Source: Prostheceraeus crozeri
Lineage: Eukaryota > Platyhelminthes > Polycladida > Euryleptidae
NCBI GenBank assembly: GCA_907163375.1
Contig: CAJQUW010005232.1
Coordinates: 62,001 to 126,000, forward strand
Direction of reading: 5' to 3'
DNA: 64,000 nt
The notes under the pieces were generated by a model. It did not search any database and was not told the origin of the DNA. It saw only the letters and a program-made list of their open reading frames with translations. Made by a program: the position numbers and the translations under genes. The stretch's first letter is position 1, and the number at the start of each line of letters is the position of its first letter. Below, in pieces: positions 11,583 through 22,995 of this stretch.

Positions 11583-12540
11583 GTATTGTGAGTACTCGAC
11601 CGTTCTCATGAAATGAATGCAGTAAGTGTGAGGAAGAATTCGTCGTTTTTGCTCGCTTATTCTCTTCGTTATTTGAAGAAGGATTTGCAAAGATAGGAAG
11701 ATGGGGTACGAGAGAATCCCCTCTCGGCAGTCCCATGAGACACACTAAGATAACTGCGACGTGAAAGCATAAGGAGAGAAATTAGTCCATTGTAAGACGC
11801 AGACACAGCTGTTGAAAATAAGTGGAATTCCAAATGACTTGGCGAATGTTGTGCGAATTTCGTCAATGGGATTAAATCCGGGATTAAAACTTAGTTCCGA
11901 CTGTGTTGAGTGAATTCATCATCAACACTCAACCTGCTGCTGTTTCCAACCGAATTTTCATCAACTGATCTGATTAGTGACCCGCGAAGTTCCGATACAA
12001 GTCACTTTACCTAAGAATGTCGGTTACGAGTGCGATGCACATCATTGAGCAATAATAATGCTGCCGGTTTCTGTCTCTGATCGTCCACGATCGCTTCCCT
12101 ATCGGGCAGAGTCGGTTCTGCCATCTGAACTTCTACTATCAGGCGCCTACGAAAGGGTATAGGATCAAGAATAACCATAGGCCTAATTGTTCTTAGTTTG
12201 TAAGAAAATAATCAGACGGAGAATAAATGTAGACATAGTTGACCGAGCGGCGAGAGATGTTAGCAATGTTTGAAGGTGCTCAAGGTGGAACTAGACATCT
12301 GCACTCTCTCGATAAACGTTTTATTGGTCGATCACAAGATAGTTAACAGTTAAAAAAGACAGGACCTTAGGTGTCCAACGCCTTTTATCGGTCGATGTAC
12401 AGAGGTGCGGATGAGATTATTGTGCCACGTTTCTGTATTGTTTCAAGCTCAGGTTCCATTCTATTATTATAATTAGAATGATATTTCTCTTGTTCTAATT
12501 TTCTGCAGCTATACCTACTGTGAAATCCGGTATTTCAATA
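11583..12540. repeat. Intronic; dispersed repeat copy at about 12266-12410
   Basis: Positions 12266-12410 resemble 29117-29222: both carry CTCTCTCGATAAACGTTT followed by TTGGTCGATCACAA and later a TCGATG-ACAG segment. This is an old dispersed repeat of unknown class. The rest of the stretch shows nothing recognisable. Confidence 0.55.
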
Positions 12541-12660
12541 GTGGCCTAGTGAAAAAAGTGCGAGCTCGTCTCCACTTCGGACTTCAGTTCGATTCCTGGG
12601 TCACGCGAGTGCAGCGTGTGGAGAATCAAGCGTGTGGGTGTCTTGTATTGACCTAGAAAT
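12541..12660 (+). mobile_element. Possible tRNA-derived SINE head
   Basis: TGGCCTAGTGA at 12542-12552 looks like an RNA polymerase III A box and AGTTCGATTCC at 12586-12596 matches a B box. The spacing is as in a tRNA gene with a shortened middle. No cloverleaf with a proper acceptor stem is evident, so a SINE head is more likely than a functional tRNA. The 3' limit is uncertain. Confidence 0.45.
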
Positions 12661-13589
12661 TGTCATTCTCTTTAGATATTCAATGCTACGACAGACCTTT
12701 GCTGTCAATCTACTGTTTGATGTAGGCGAATGGCTGTCTCGCTACGAACTGCAACTGCTTTGGAATCACGTTTAACCCACGATTCATGCGCAATTGAATA
12801 GCGGGATTGAGTGATTGATGAAGATATATCAGTCGTCTTTGTGATGATTTATAATATCGGTTTCAAATTCGATTGCCGTGTCCAGGAAATAGATCAAAAA
12901 TAACCATACTGTGAAATAGTTATTTGATATTCGTGAATTGCTTCTTTTTAATAAATCGAAGTTTGTTTGAGCAAATTCTTGTGTATGAAGTGAACATCAA
13001 TAATCTATAAGTCACATTCAATTTGTAATTAATGATTTTCTATCAGCGCCAGGGAACTTCCGCAATAATTGTTTTACGTGAGATGAGGCGTTTGGAAATG
13101 AAGAAGTTCCAAGGGAAGTCATTTCATGAAAGCGCTACATTCCTTCTGCATTTTCAGAGCGCGAATATTTAGTTGTTTTTTTATTTAAATGAATTTATCA
13201 CGCTGAAGGTGGATTACTCATTGCGAAATCTGTGAAGATCAGCTGTCCGCTGCTTTCAGCGTATCCCATTTGATCTCGTTCAGTCACTGACAGTGGCAGA
13301 GAGCATCTTCATCCTATCAGAGCATTAATGTGGGAAATTCTTCATATACGTGAAAGTCATTTACATTATGTGTCACATGCTCCTATTCTTCCTTTATGCT
13401 TATCAGGTCTACTAATAGTAGCACCAGTCCTACTTTCATCATGTTCTTAATATTGTGCTGTTGAAGTGTCTATATCCAGTCAGTTCATTTCAAAAGTCAA
13501 ATTTTCCATCTAGAACGTCATCAATTGGCGAATAGAAACCGTTCAACCGGTCATTATCTTCATAAATTCACCGATGTTCTGTCTTTGAA
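12661..13589. other. Intronic, nothing recognised
   Basis: No gene, tandem repeat or element ends could be identified by reading both strands. Confidence 0.5.
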
Positions 13590-14220
13590 TGAAATGTGAA
13601 TTGTATGTCGCTCCCAATGGCTTTGGAGGTCATAGAAATGATTGAAATGAGTTTGAAATGCATTATTGCCCGGCATTGGAGGGTATATAATGTACCATTA
13701 GATGCCCGCCAATGCCACATAGAATTCTCACCGCACCAGATAGCGATGTACCGTCGTCCGTCACTCTAGCTTGAGAATCCAATAATGAGTGAATTGTTGA
13801 ATGGATATTTCAAATCATTTTTGGATATAATGCATGATTTTGCAAGGCTTTCTATGTCCACAGGTTAATGAGTTCCACGAAGCAGGTAATTATTTTCCTG
13901 CTTGGAAATTATTAACCTGGTGTAGACTTCTATGGAAAAAGTCATGCATTATAACAGATAATGCATAGATATCTTCGGTCATTATTTGTCATAAGAACCT
14001 CAAATCTATGCATTATCTATTACAGAAATCTGAATTTCAAATCTATTCACATTTGCAAACATTCATAGACTTTCAAACTTTTCTTGAATTTCCATCTATT
14101 GAGAGATCTGACTTTCACAGACTTCAATAAAAGTCAATCAAAGATCTCTTCATTTCTCCATTATCTGTGACTTACAGTGATCAATAATTGCAATATTTAT
14201 GGACTTCTCAAGAGATACAA
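13590..14220. repeat. Diverged duplicated segment, copy 1 (with hairpin insertion)
   Basis: This is the first of two related copies; the second is at 14340-14760. Shared blocks are ATTGAAATGAGTTTGAAATG, TTATTGCCCG-CATTGGAGGG, ATGCCCGCCAAT and AGCTTGAGAATCCA. Both copies continue into a TTCAAATCTAT region and then CATTCATAGA. Copy 1 has about 195 bp extra at 13826-14020, listed separately. Confidence 0.75.
13826..14018. repeat. Two adjacent hairpins forming a foldback insertion
   Basis: Hairpin 1 (13826-13953): arms carrying TAATGCATGA and TCATGCATTA, CAGGTTAAT and ATTAACCTG, GAAGCAGG and CCTGCTT, nested in that order. Hairpin 2: AGATAATGCATAGAT (13956-13970) is perfectly complementary to ATCTATGCATTATCT (14004-14018). 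The block is absent from the sister copy at 14.5 kb, where GGATATTTCAAATCAT-like and TTCAAATCTAT-like sequence are nearly adjacent. This suggests a small mobile foldback unit. Confidence 0.75.
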
Positions 14221-14339
14221 ACAATAGCATGATATCGCTATTCCTCCATGATATCCATGATGATATTGATATCGCAGCCTCGTCGTCTAATGTCGACTAT
14301 TGTCTGACGTTACTGCCCTAAAAATCCATGATATAATGC

Positions 14340-14760
14340 TACATTGTATTTCACTCTCGATAGCTTTGGATGTCATATTGATTGAAATGAGTTTGAAATG
14401 TATTATTGCCCGACATTGGAGGGCAATAGTGCACCATTTAATGCCCGCCAATATGACATAGCACCCTTGCCACACCAGATAGTCGTTGTCGTCCGTCAGC
14501 TTGAGAATCCATTAATGAATGAATTGGTAAATGGATGTTTCAAATCATCTCCTGATAGAAATACGAAATTCAAATCTATCTTAATTATAAGCATTCATAG
14601 AGTTTTAGAACTATTAGTGAATTGCCATTTGCAAGTTTTCATAGATTTTATGAATATCCATCGAAGATTTCTTCATCTCTCCATAATCTGTTACTAATAG
14701 AAGTCGAATCGTTTTATTCGTTGGCTTCTTGAAAGTAACATACAATAGCATGATATCATG
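14340..14760. repeat. Diverged duplicated segment, copy 2
   Basis: Partner of 13590-14220, offset about 740 bp in the same orientation. It lacks the double hairpin and so defines the insertion in copy 1. CATTGGAGGGCA and TGCCCGCCAAT within it could form an imperfect stem. Confidence 0.7.
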
Positions 14761-15767
14761 GATTTTGCGGGCAGAAATATCAGACATAGACGAGGTAGCG
14801 TTTGCTTTTGATCCATTGATAATTTGTTTCATAATACCATGGTTGAACGCAATCCATCTTCAAAAGTAACCGCTTCGCTCGTTCTTCATTTTCAATGTCC
14901 TATGAACATCGTATTGACGTTGCTACTGTTGACCATATGACAGTGAATGAATACTGATATTCATCAGCGAGTTTCTAGTACAGATAATCGTAATCCCATC
15001 ATGCACGAAGTTAATATCACCTACAGCCCACTCATGACGCACTTGTCAATGCAGACCTGTAATTGCAGTTCTCCGACAATACTTGTTAGAAAGAAGTCCA
15101 CATGATGAGTGTTAGAGTGTCCACATCGAAGTTGGACACTTCAGGAAGAGTAGAAAAGGATGAATCAGTTCTTAATCTTCACAATTAATTATTTCCATAA
15201 AAAGTGCATAATTGGACAGATTATCTCCTGTCCTTTGAAAGGTCCAAATAAATTACAACTGAAAATGTGAATGATTTTCTTGTCCATGTCGGAAACTCGC
15301 TAGTCAGAAGCTTATCTCTTGAAAGTGTCGGTACAGGCGATCATCCTTCCTTCTCAGAGGATTTGTCAAGGTCATTTTCAGTGCAATTTTGATGAATTTT
15401 CTCACGACGCTTCTTGTCTGCAGCTGAATGGTTGTCTTTGTTGTTAGTGACTGTGGATCAATGTACACGCTTGACTAGACGGTAATAGATTGTCCTCTAA
15501 TCTGTAGGGAAATTATAAAACAACTGGATTCATCCCATTCTTGCATCCGGCTACACAGCGGATCTTCATGTGTTTTCTCATCAGTCTCGACCTCCAACAG
15601 AACGGTCATTCCTCCGATGAAGCATTTATGGTGAATATTCAGGGACATCTCAAAATGTTGCTGATGCGCGTGTCAATTCTAGCGAAGCATTCCGTTTGAT
15701 CGGTTTGTTTTGGCATGCCATTGTGCAATTTCTGAACTCTTAAGAGTATTTTGTACTTCATCGTCTA
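14761..15767. other. Intronic, nothing recognised
   Basis: No exon, element end or tandem repeat identified. Confidence 0.5.
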
Positions 15768-15971
15768 GTGGTCTCCGTGGCACAGTGGTTACGTGCTTCG
15801 CCTAGCGATCTTTTGGTCCAGAGGTCGAACCCCGAAGGTGTCATTGGAAGTCCGCAGGAAGGGCATCCGGACTAAAAGTACTACAACGCTCCATAAGTCT
15901 GACTATGTTAGCATCGTCCAAGCCCCAAGTATGGGGAGTAGTGACGTAAAATCTTCATTTTTTTCATTTCG
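15768..15971 (+). mobile_element. tRNA-derived SINE, family A, near full length
   Basis: The head has A box TGGCACAGTGG (15778-15788) and B box AGGTCGAACCC (15822-15832). A family body follows: GGAAGTCCGCAGGAAGGGCA, TCCGGACTAAAAG, then a tail GTCCAAGCCCCAAGTATGGG, GAGTAGTGACGTAAAATC. The same layout recurs at 20201-20344 and, on the minus strand, at 61603-61801. This defines an active or once-active family in this genome. It would be transcribed by RNA polymerase III and depend on a LINE partner. Confidence 0.88.
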
Positions 15972-17437
15972 TCGGCCTTGTTGTTGGGCTTTAGTTAATA
16001 GCTCGTATATCTGTTGGTCGCATGAGATCTACCTTAATATGCGCGTTATGGGGACCTTTACGACTCGTGCCATAGAAATAATATAATCCATAATGCGATG
16101 ATATCTGTTTCAAAATTTCCTCTGTCTCGAGATGGTCTCAAGATGGAAGAAAGCCACGTCCAGCAATATACGAGGGGCTTAACAAAGATATCCGGACAAA
16201 GCTTAGAGCTTGTTAACTACTTGTCATAGCAGAAAGATGACCTCAGTCATCAACAATTTCAGCATTAAATTCTATGGCAAAGTACACAGACGCTGCGTTT
16301 CACCTCCGAAAGATCGAAATCACCTAGCTTATGACCAAGCTGAGAGACTGCATTTTGCCTAAAACAGACTGTGCAACAGGTCAGGCATTCTATTCTATGC
16401 CCAAGAGAACTAACGCTCGGCAATCTGTATGACAATGCTCAAGAATCATTCCATTTTCTCATTGTTCTGATTGAATCAATCAGTAGCAAGTAGAAAATAT
16501 CCATTAGACTGTATTTGCTAAAAAGTTATAATGTACAATTATTTTGGTCACGGACGGCATAGAAAACTGTAAAAGCATCGGTGTGAGCTCAATTACGAAG
16601 GATGTTAGTTTTTAGCCACATTGGCTTTGCTGGACCGTAAAATTCGTCTTCTCTTTCGATCCGAAGAATGGCCAAGTTCTCATGTCAATATTATTTCCAC
16701 TGTCCGAGTCCTATGGCCTGAATTCAGTGAAGGGCTCCCAACAAGCACACAGTTAAGGCACTGCAGTTCAGATGAAAAATCCCAACCGCATCTAATGTCG
16801 AAACTGTGATGAACGATGGAAGTCATTGTTACAGGACCAATCCACGTATTGCGCTGCACTGCACTGCACTGCACCCTATTTGCTCATGGGATTCTAGCTG
16901 ACAAGAATTTTCGTGTGATATTTTAAGAAATCTCTATTTGAATCGTATTCACGCCGCTTAGCTATCTCTATGCGATCGAGCATAGCCTACTTCGAACATC
17001 ATCTTGAGACGCCTCCATGCGGTAACTGATCAAAGCTGAAGCGAGCATGCGTCAATTCTGTTGCTTTAAAATGTTGGGAATGACGAAATCAGAGCTTGTT
17101 CCAGATGTCCCCAGGTTTTCATAGTTTAAAATCGCCATGAGTATCGACGATGAACATGCCAGTCGTTTTGATTCAATTGTTGACTACATTTTCTAAAGGA
17201 TTAGAATTCCTGAACAAATTGACTGCAACTTTTCACAAACGCAGCCATTTAAATGTATTTTTTCTAGTTGATAACGATAATAGTGGAAAAAGGAAAGGCA
17301 TGTGACAGACAGTTAAAAAGTACGGATACTCCAGTCGAACGTCGCTTCATAGAAATTGCATCATCTATGACAGCAATGATAAGTTCAGGCAAATATTGTG
17401 GGCAACCATTAATTTCCTCTGTTTTGAGCTGCTCTCC
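15972..17437. other. Intronic, no gene recognised
   Basis: There is a short (CTGCA)n-like run, GCGCTGCACTGCACTGCACT, at about 16851-16870. Nothing else stands out. Confidence 0.5.
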
Positions 17438-17700
17438 TTACTCCACGTTTAACGTCCGTTGAATCCCATCTCCTGGGGCTGGACGGTTGATGGCATTCGT
17501 CCATTCATCTCGGTTGGCAGTGAGTTCTTCGGGCATTCCTATTTTTTTCAGATCTTCTGAGACACATTGACGCCATGTTCTTCTTGGTCTTCCGACTGTT
17601 CGACGCCCTGAGACTTCCATACTTTCCACTCTGCCCAAGCAGCCGAACCATCTCAGACGCCCTCTTCTAACCAGAGATCCATCCAGAGAGGCATCCAGAG
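17438..17700 (-). pseudogene. Non-LTR retrotransposon ORF2 C-terminus
   Basis: The minus-strand frame reads LVRRGRLRWFGCLGRVESME, then GRPRRTWRQCVSEDLKKIG, and then an LTANRDEWTNAI tail before a stop. This matches the C-terminal signature of RTE/CR1/Jockey-like LINE polyproteins (RLRWFGHV, GRPRxTWxxxxxEDLxxxG, DRxxWRxxI). It is a 5'-truncated fragment and the frame is intact across it, so it is younger than the 8279 fragment. Confidence 0.85.
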
Positions 17701-18591
17701 ATCAAATATCCAGTAGTCATGCCATAATCTGAGGAATTGACAAACACAACATTTAGAATACTGATGAAGGATATTTGAACTTATGGGCATGTCATAATGG
17801 CATCAGTTTGTGATTTCTATGTCATTATGGTTACAGACGAAAGTATGCGAAATAGATGAAAATAATGCAGCGTGTGTGTGTCCAGCCCAGTCAGTGTATT
17901 AGAGTTAGCTTGTTGTGCTCGTGACACAGATAGAATGTCCATGTCACATGCATGCAATGTAGTGAAACTTTCTCATGTCTTCTCTTAGAACGGAAGGTCG
18001 ACTTTTTGCATATATTGATAGCAGCAACCTATGAAATGTAATAATATCTGCCTAGAATAAGTTATTGATGATGACGCGCTGTCAGACTCATTTTTTCGCT
18101 GATCATGTCCACATTGAAATGTAAAATGATTGACTTTTGGCTCATTTGAATACCACTTCAAGATCAGATATTATTGCCTCTCTTTCATTACCCATAAATT
18201 TCTAAGCTATGCAACAGAACTATGCATCAAATATTAACTGCATGTACATTAGCATTGCCAGATATCTTAGATTCCTTCTGTAACAAAGCCGTCTCTCCTA
18301 TCTCTATATCAAGACAATGAAGCAGTTACATTACATCGTTCGTCTGGAGATGCACAGCATCATTTTTCATGATTGATCAGACACAGCAATAATGCACGTA
18401 TTCATTCACCGGATTATCACAGCGGTGAAGACTGCCAAAGACTGCATGTTTTCATGGGACGAGTCATCGGCGGGATGATGTAAGATGAAGGGAGAGAGGC
18501 GAAGTCCACCATCCATGAATTAAACATGAATTTTATTGACGACAATCATTCTGGTTGTTTACTATCTTCAATCTCATCTGTCTAATTTTTA
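17701..18591. other. Intronic, nothing recognised
   Basis: No gene, repeat or element ends identified. Confidence 0.5.
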
Positions 18592-18948
18592 CTAGATGCA
18601 ACAATTCGTCGTGGTGGTGTCATCCACCTCCTCACTACTATTGGGAGGAGGTCCAAGGTGCCTGCTCCAAGTGGCGGATGAGCTCCCGCGCACCTGACGG
18701 GAGCAATCCACATGTCCCATGGTGTGAGAAATGTCTGTATGTGTGTGCAAGGAGAGGTGTTTTGTGTTGTGCGGTTGAGTTTTACAAAGGGGGCAAAGGT
18801 GAAGAGTGGACAGGGGGTTTGTATTGTGTAAGTATTCCTTTAAGAAGGGCAATTTGTTGGTGCGGAGTGATGCTAGCACAGAATTAAATATTTTGTTTAT
18901 CTGCTTCGGTTTGCTAGAAGTGTGATTAATACGAAACTGACGGCACAT
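18592..18948 (-). pseudogene. Second-type LINE polyprotein C-terminus with CCHC-like knuckle
   Basis: The minus-strand frame contains NSVLASLRTNKLPFLKEYLH, then LCPLCKTQPHNTKHL, and ends with SATWSRHLGPPPNS. A CPLC..PH.T.HL knuckle followed by a tryptophan-containing tail and an LGPPP end is known from the end of Jockey/I-type LINE reverse transcriptase proteins. After KHL the frame reads SLHTHTD instead of the usual F-C-H part, suggesting a small frameshift. It belongs to a different LINE lineage from the fragment at 17438. Confidence 0.75.
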
Positions 18949-20200
18949 AGAGGAACCTATTAAGTGGGCAAAAAGGAATTTCTAATACCTTACAGCGATA
19001 TGAAAAAAGTCGTGCGTCGCTTGCGGATTAATGTGAGTTCCAGCAAAGTGCTTCGATTGCCAAAATCCCTTCAGATTCGAAGACTTCAGATCATTGCGCA
19101 CACGTTTTCTCCATAATGTTGGCCTTTCCGATCATTATTAAAGAAAGTAGCAGGCGTACGAAAATGAGTTCACTTGACGATTTCACATCCTCTCCTCGGC
19201 ATTGCTCACTGTATAGTGCATACATTGAATCGAAGCCAAGACAGGGATGTGTGTTTTGGTGTGTGCGAAGTGATATCACAGCACGTACGCATCTCTCACT
19301 GGCTCTGGTGTCCCCTGCTGGCAGCTTATTGTTTGCCATTTCCAATAGCAAGCGATACACGAAGTATCCATTCGAGAAGGAGCAAGTTGTCAATTCTGTG
19401 GATATGCCATTTCGATATTAAGGTTGCATACAAATCTTCCTTTCTAGGAAACCGAAGCGCGCGCAGATGAATTTAATTCTGAGTATGCTATTGTTCTGCG
19501 TGCGCGTCTGCCGAGTATTTGTTCTGATTTGTGAATTGTGTGGGGGGGATTGCGCTTATGACTTTATTGTTTTGTCTGTGTGCCAGTTATGTGCCTACGT
19601 GGTGGGTGTGTGTTTGCTTGAGTAGCTGTTTTATTGTTGCGTTGGATGATTGTGTGGATGGAGGTGATGTGTGCTTCCGTGTTGAAAATTGTGAACTTCT
19701 GATGCCTTGGAGGTGGTTGTTGTTGCGTGACGAGATGAAGAAAGTGATGCTGAGATTTCGTAGTGTGAGGTGTTCGGCAATGGGGAGGATCTATGTTTCA
19801 TCGTGTAAGTGCTGTGTATTTGTGTGGCGTGTGCATCCTGCTGCGATCCTGATCACCTTCGTCAACTTCAATGTCGACTGGTGAACGTACTTGTGTGTCG
19901 ATGTCCGATCGGATTCATGAGTCATTGGTTTCTGTTGCATGGTGAATTCATCATTTCTGAATTTCTGAATTCAGCATTCATGAATTCTTCCGTTGACTTC
20001 GGAGAAGGCGGCTCGGAGGATTTGAAGCTATTTGCAATTTTCCACATTTACCATGTCGGCAGAGTTTCTGTACTCTATTGGTAACTGTCATTCTGTAAAA
20101 CACTTGAAATGAGAACGAAACTTGAACACTTGAATCTGAAACGATATATTATGGACGCAGGAGAAATTGATAGACACTCATATATGCACTCAGAAGTGCT
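18949..20200. other. Intronic, no gene recognised
   Basis: Several open frames of 60-117 codons occur on both strands (about 19091-20084). None has a recognisable domain, and the T/G-rich composition gives hydrophobic, cysteine-rich translations typical of noncoding sequence. Confidence 0.5.
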
Positions 20201-20344
20201 CGGTCCATCGATCTTTCGGTCCAGAGATCGAACCCCGAAAGTGTCATTGGAAGTCGTCAGGAGGGTCATCCGGACTAAAAGATTACAACTCTCCAGAAGA
20301 GTCTGACTGTGTCAGCACCGTCCAAGCCCCACTGTAGGGAGTAG
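20201..20344 (+). mobile_element. SINE family A, 5'-truncated and interrupted by a hAT-like insertion
   Basis: It retains GGTCCAGAGATCGAACCCCG (B box), the body ATCCGGACTAAAAG and the tail GTCCAAGCCCCACTGTAGGG. At 20344 the tail is broken by the element at 20345-21431. The continuation GGAGTATGACGT at 21432 resumes the family tail GGAGTAGTGACGT. Confidence 0.85.
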
Positions 20345-21431
20345 TAGGGATGAAAATTTTCCGGATTTTTGCGTGAAATTTTGATGGGTCACGGGATTCG
20401 TAAAAATGTCACAAAAAATTGAAGGGGGAAGGGGTGTGGGTATTGTTGAACAACGGGTAGACATTCTAATACATTAATTACCAAACGTATCAGATTCTTA
20501 GAAATAGGATCTTATCTATCTTTAGCAGCGAGATCAGTAGCAGAGAATGAATTGTTTTTTTTGTTTGGGATATTGGAATGGTATTTGCGTGTCTGCTCTG
20601 ACATTTGGTACCCAATCAAAAACCTGAACTATAAATCTTCGTAATTGCAAACTTTTATGTCAAAGCACATTCGGGATATGCAAGTCCTATTCAACAGATA
20701 CATATCATGGAATATGTCCAAAAATATAGGTACCATGCTACTGATGGTGGTTTCTAACATCGGTTGCTGTCTCTTATTCACAACTTTCCGCAGTCTCAAA
20801 GACCAAAACGTTGTCAAGACAAGGCACAGTCAAGAAATCGGCGGATTGAGCACGTATTGGCCCCATATCTAAATAAAACGTAGGCTGAAGTGTTGCAAAA
20901 GTATCACGTCAGTGCAACACAAGATGAATCTACATCTGAATCTAACCAACGGGTATTTCTAGTGCAATATTTTAACTGATTTTTTATTTTGTGTGGGAGT
21001 GAAAAGATATCTCTCCCATGCAAACTGCCGGGTGGAAAAATCAGCTTTTCCTCTCGCAGTTAACTTTTCTATGTAAACTCCTATAAAGGACAAATCATAG
21101 AAGTCTATAAACAAATTGTGATTAGCCACAAACTACCAAGATATCCATATAGTACCTTGACTTACTCATTCATAGATTTCGCGACGCAACCATCAATTTC
21201 ATAATGAACAATAGACATCTATGAGGCACAAAATGAAAAGCTACATTCCTTCGAGAGGAAATGAACGCTTCCTCCCTTAGCTATCTGTCCATCCCTTGCT
21301 ACGCTCGGGCTGTACAACATAGCTGCTGAAGGAAAAGTTGATATTTCCTCTCTCAAGAAAATAGTTTTTCCGGATTTCCGGTTTTTCGCTGATTTTCCGG
21401 ATTTTTTGCTATCATGGGTTTTCATCCCTTA
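20345..21431. mobile_element. hAT-like element inserted in a SINE tail (1,087 bp)
   Basis: The left end is TAGGGATGAAAATTTTCC; the right end, read inward, is TAAGGGATGAAAACCCATG. TAGGGATG is a common hAT terminus. The flanks (GGGAGTAG before, GGAGTATG after) are near-matching, as for a decayed 8-bp duplication. Subterminal TTTTCCGGATTTTT motifs occur at both ends. No transposase is recognisable inside. Confidence 0.75.
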
Positions 21432-21439
21432 GGAGTATG

Positions 21440-22371
21440 ACGTTCAACCTTCACATCAATGCGCAAACATTGAAAATTCTCTGTCCACAATAAGCTTCCG
21501 GCCGTGTCATGAACAGTTAGTTATTTCTGGCAAATTGACACTAATTCTGTGGTATCGGGACATTTGTACATTGCATAGACGAACCGAGCAACAACGATTT
21601 GAGTCATCATGGCAAATCGTGAATGGAATTGGCGCAGCAGCAGAATTCAATCAATCGGTTGTGGAATTCCCTTATTGAATAACTTCATTGCAACTGACAT
21701 TATCAATCGAGCTACCGATAACGAGTCTCATTTTTTCCTTCATCAGATGATAGTTCGAAAGTTTCAGCACGTTTCCATGTCTGACAATAACTCAGTGATA
21801 TGCACTTGGAATTAACATTTCCCTTTTAATGTTAGGGAGACGAGCATGGAGGAGTTGGTGAAACCGTTTTGATAGAATTGTTGTAAAATGCAAACTATTA
21901 AGTCCAGAAGGAATTGTGGGAAAAATCATGTGAGGAATGCGAGTCGCCTTCAATGAGATTTTCTCAATAAATGTGCGCAAAATTCAATTTCTCATTCAGA
22001 AATGCGATGAAAAAAGTAGGAAATCGAAAAACAAGTGTTTTCCAAATCTTCAGACTTGCATGGAATTGAATTCGGCTGATCGTGCAGCGCGTAGTCAAAG
22101 TCGGAAAGTTCTGAATATTTGGTGGCGCCATCTCGAAAAGGGAAACAAGACAGTTAATGGCAGTTTTATTAATTCCATCTTGATTGAAGCAAATATCGGC
22201 TTAACTTATCATGAACTGAGTGCGAGGAGAGAGAAGTCATCTACGATGAAGACAAGGTCACACCACTCCACTTCTCATTAGTGTGAGCATGCACACTGCA
22301 CAGATCGACTCAGATTGTCATGAAGTTGTCTTGTGAGGAATGGCTGCCTTACATCGCTCTCACTGGAAGGC
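21440..22371. other. Intronic, nothing recognised
   Basis: No gene, repeat or element ends identified apart from the resumed SINE tail at the start. Confidence 0.5.
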
Positions 22372-22995
22372 TTACTGATACCTGGCAGTTGGAGACTGGC
22401 CGCTTGCTGGGGAGGTACCACCACCGCTCTCACTTGAAGACTTGTTAGCCACAGCCTTGTGAGAAAGGCCGCTTGCTGGGGAGGTACCACCACCGCTCTC
22501 AGTTGAAGGCTTTATAGCCACAGCCTTGTGAGACTGGCTGCCTGTCGGAGAGGTACCACCGCTCTCACTTGAAGACTTGTTAGCCACAGCCTTGTGAGAA
22601 AGGCCGCTTGCTGGGCAGGTTCCGCCGCTCTCAGTTGAAGGTTTTCTAGCCACAGCCTTGTGAGACTGGCCGCTTGCTGGGGAGGTACCACGACCGCTCT
22701 CACTTGAAGACTTGTTAGCCACAGCCTTGTGAGAAAGGCCGCTTGCTGGGGAGGTTCCGCCGCTCTCAGTTGAAGGCTTTCTAGCCACAGCCGTGTGAGA
22801 CTGGCTGCCTGTCGGAGAGGTACCACCGCTCTCACTTGAAGACTTGTTAGCCACAGCCTTGTGAGAAAGGCCGCTTGCTGGGGAGGTTCCGCCGCTCTCA
22901 GTTGAAGGCTTTCTAGCCACAGCCTTGTGAGAAAGGCCGCTTGCTGGGGAGGTTCCGCCGCTCTCAGTTGAAGGCTTTCTAGCCACAGCCTTGTG
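22372..22995 (-). repeat. 66/69-bp minisatellite, 9 units, open on the minus strand
   Basis: Nine units of 66 or 69 bp. On the minus strand they translate to alternating 22-residue types, A (ARKPSTESGGTSPASGLS, then HKAV) and B (ANKSSSESGGTSP, then TGSQSHKAV). All length changes are 3 bp, so one frame runs 204 codons. There is no ATG: the frame would open at GTG (22986-22984), with an in-frame TAG just upstream (about 22995), and it ends after SPTARYQ. Because 66 is a multiple of three, an open frame across it is weak evidence of coding. It could be an exon only if spliced at the AGCTAG just upstream. A Ser/Gly/Pro-rich low-complexity protein segment is the alternative reading. Confidence 0.9.

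Noticed and set aside
12541..12600. Functional tRNA gene
   Set aside because: Box-like sequences only; acceptor stem and anticodon arm do not form by eye.
15768..15850. Functional tRNA gene
   Set aside because: A and B boxes are present, but the cloverleaf is incomplete and the same head recurs with a common body and tail, so it is a SINE.
18555..18887. 110-codon + strand protein
   Set aside because: Antisense to the LINE C-terminus with the CPLC knuckle on the minus strand.
19091..20084. Several 90-117-codon open frames
   Set aside because: Overlapping on both strands, with hydrophobic cysteine-rich translations of T/G-rich DNA and no family resemblance.
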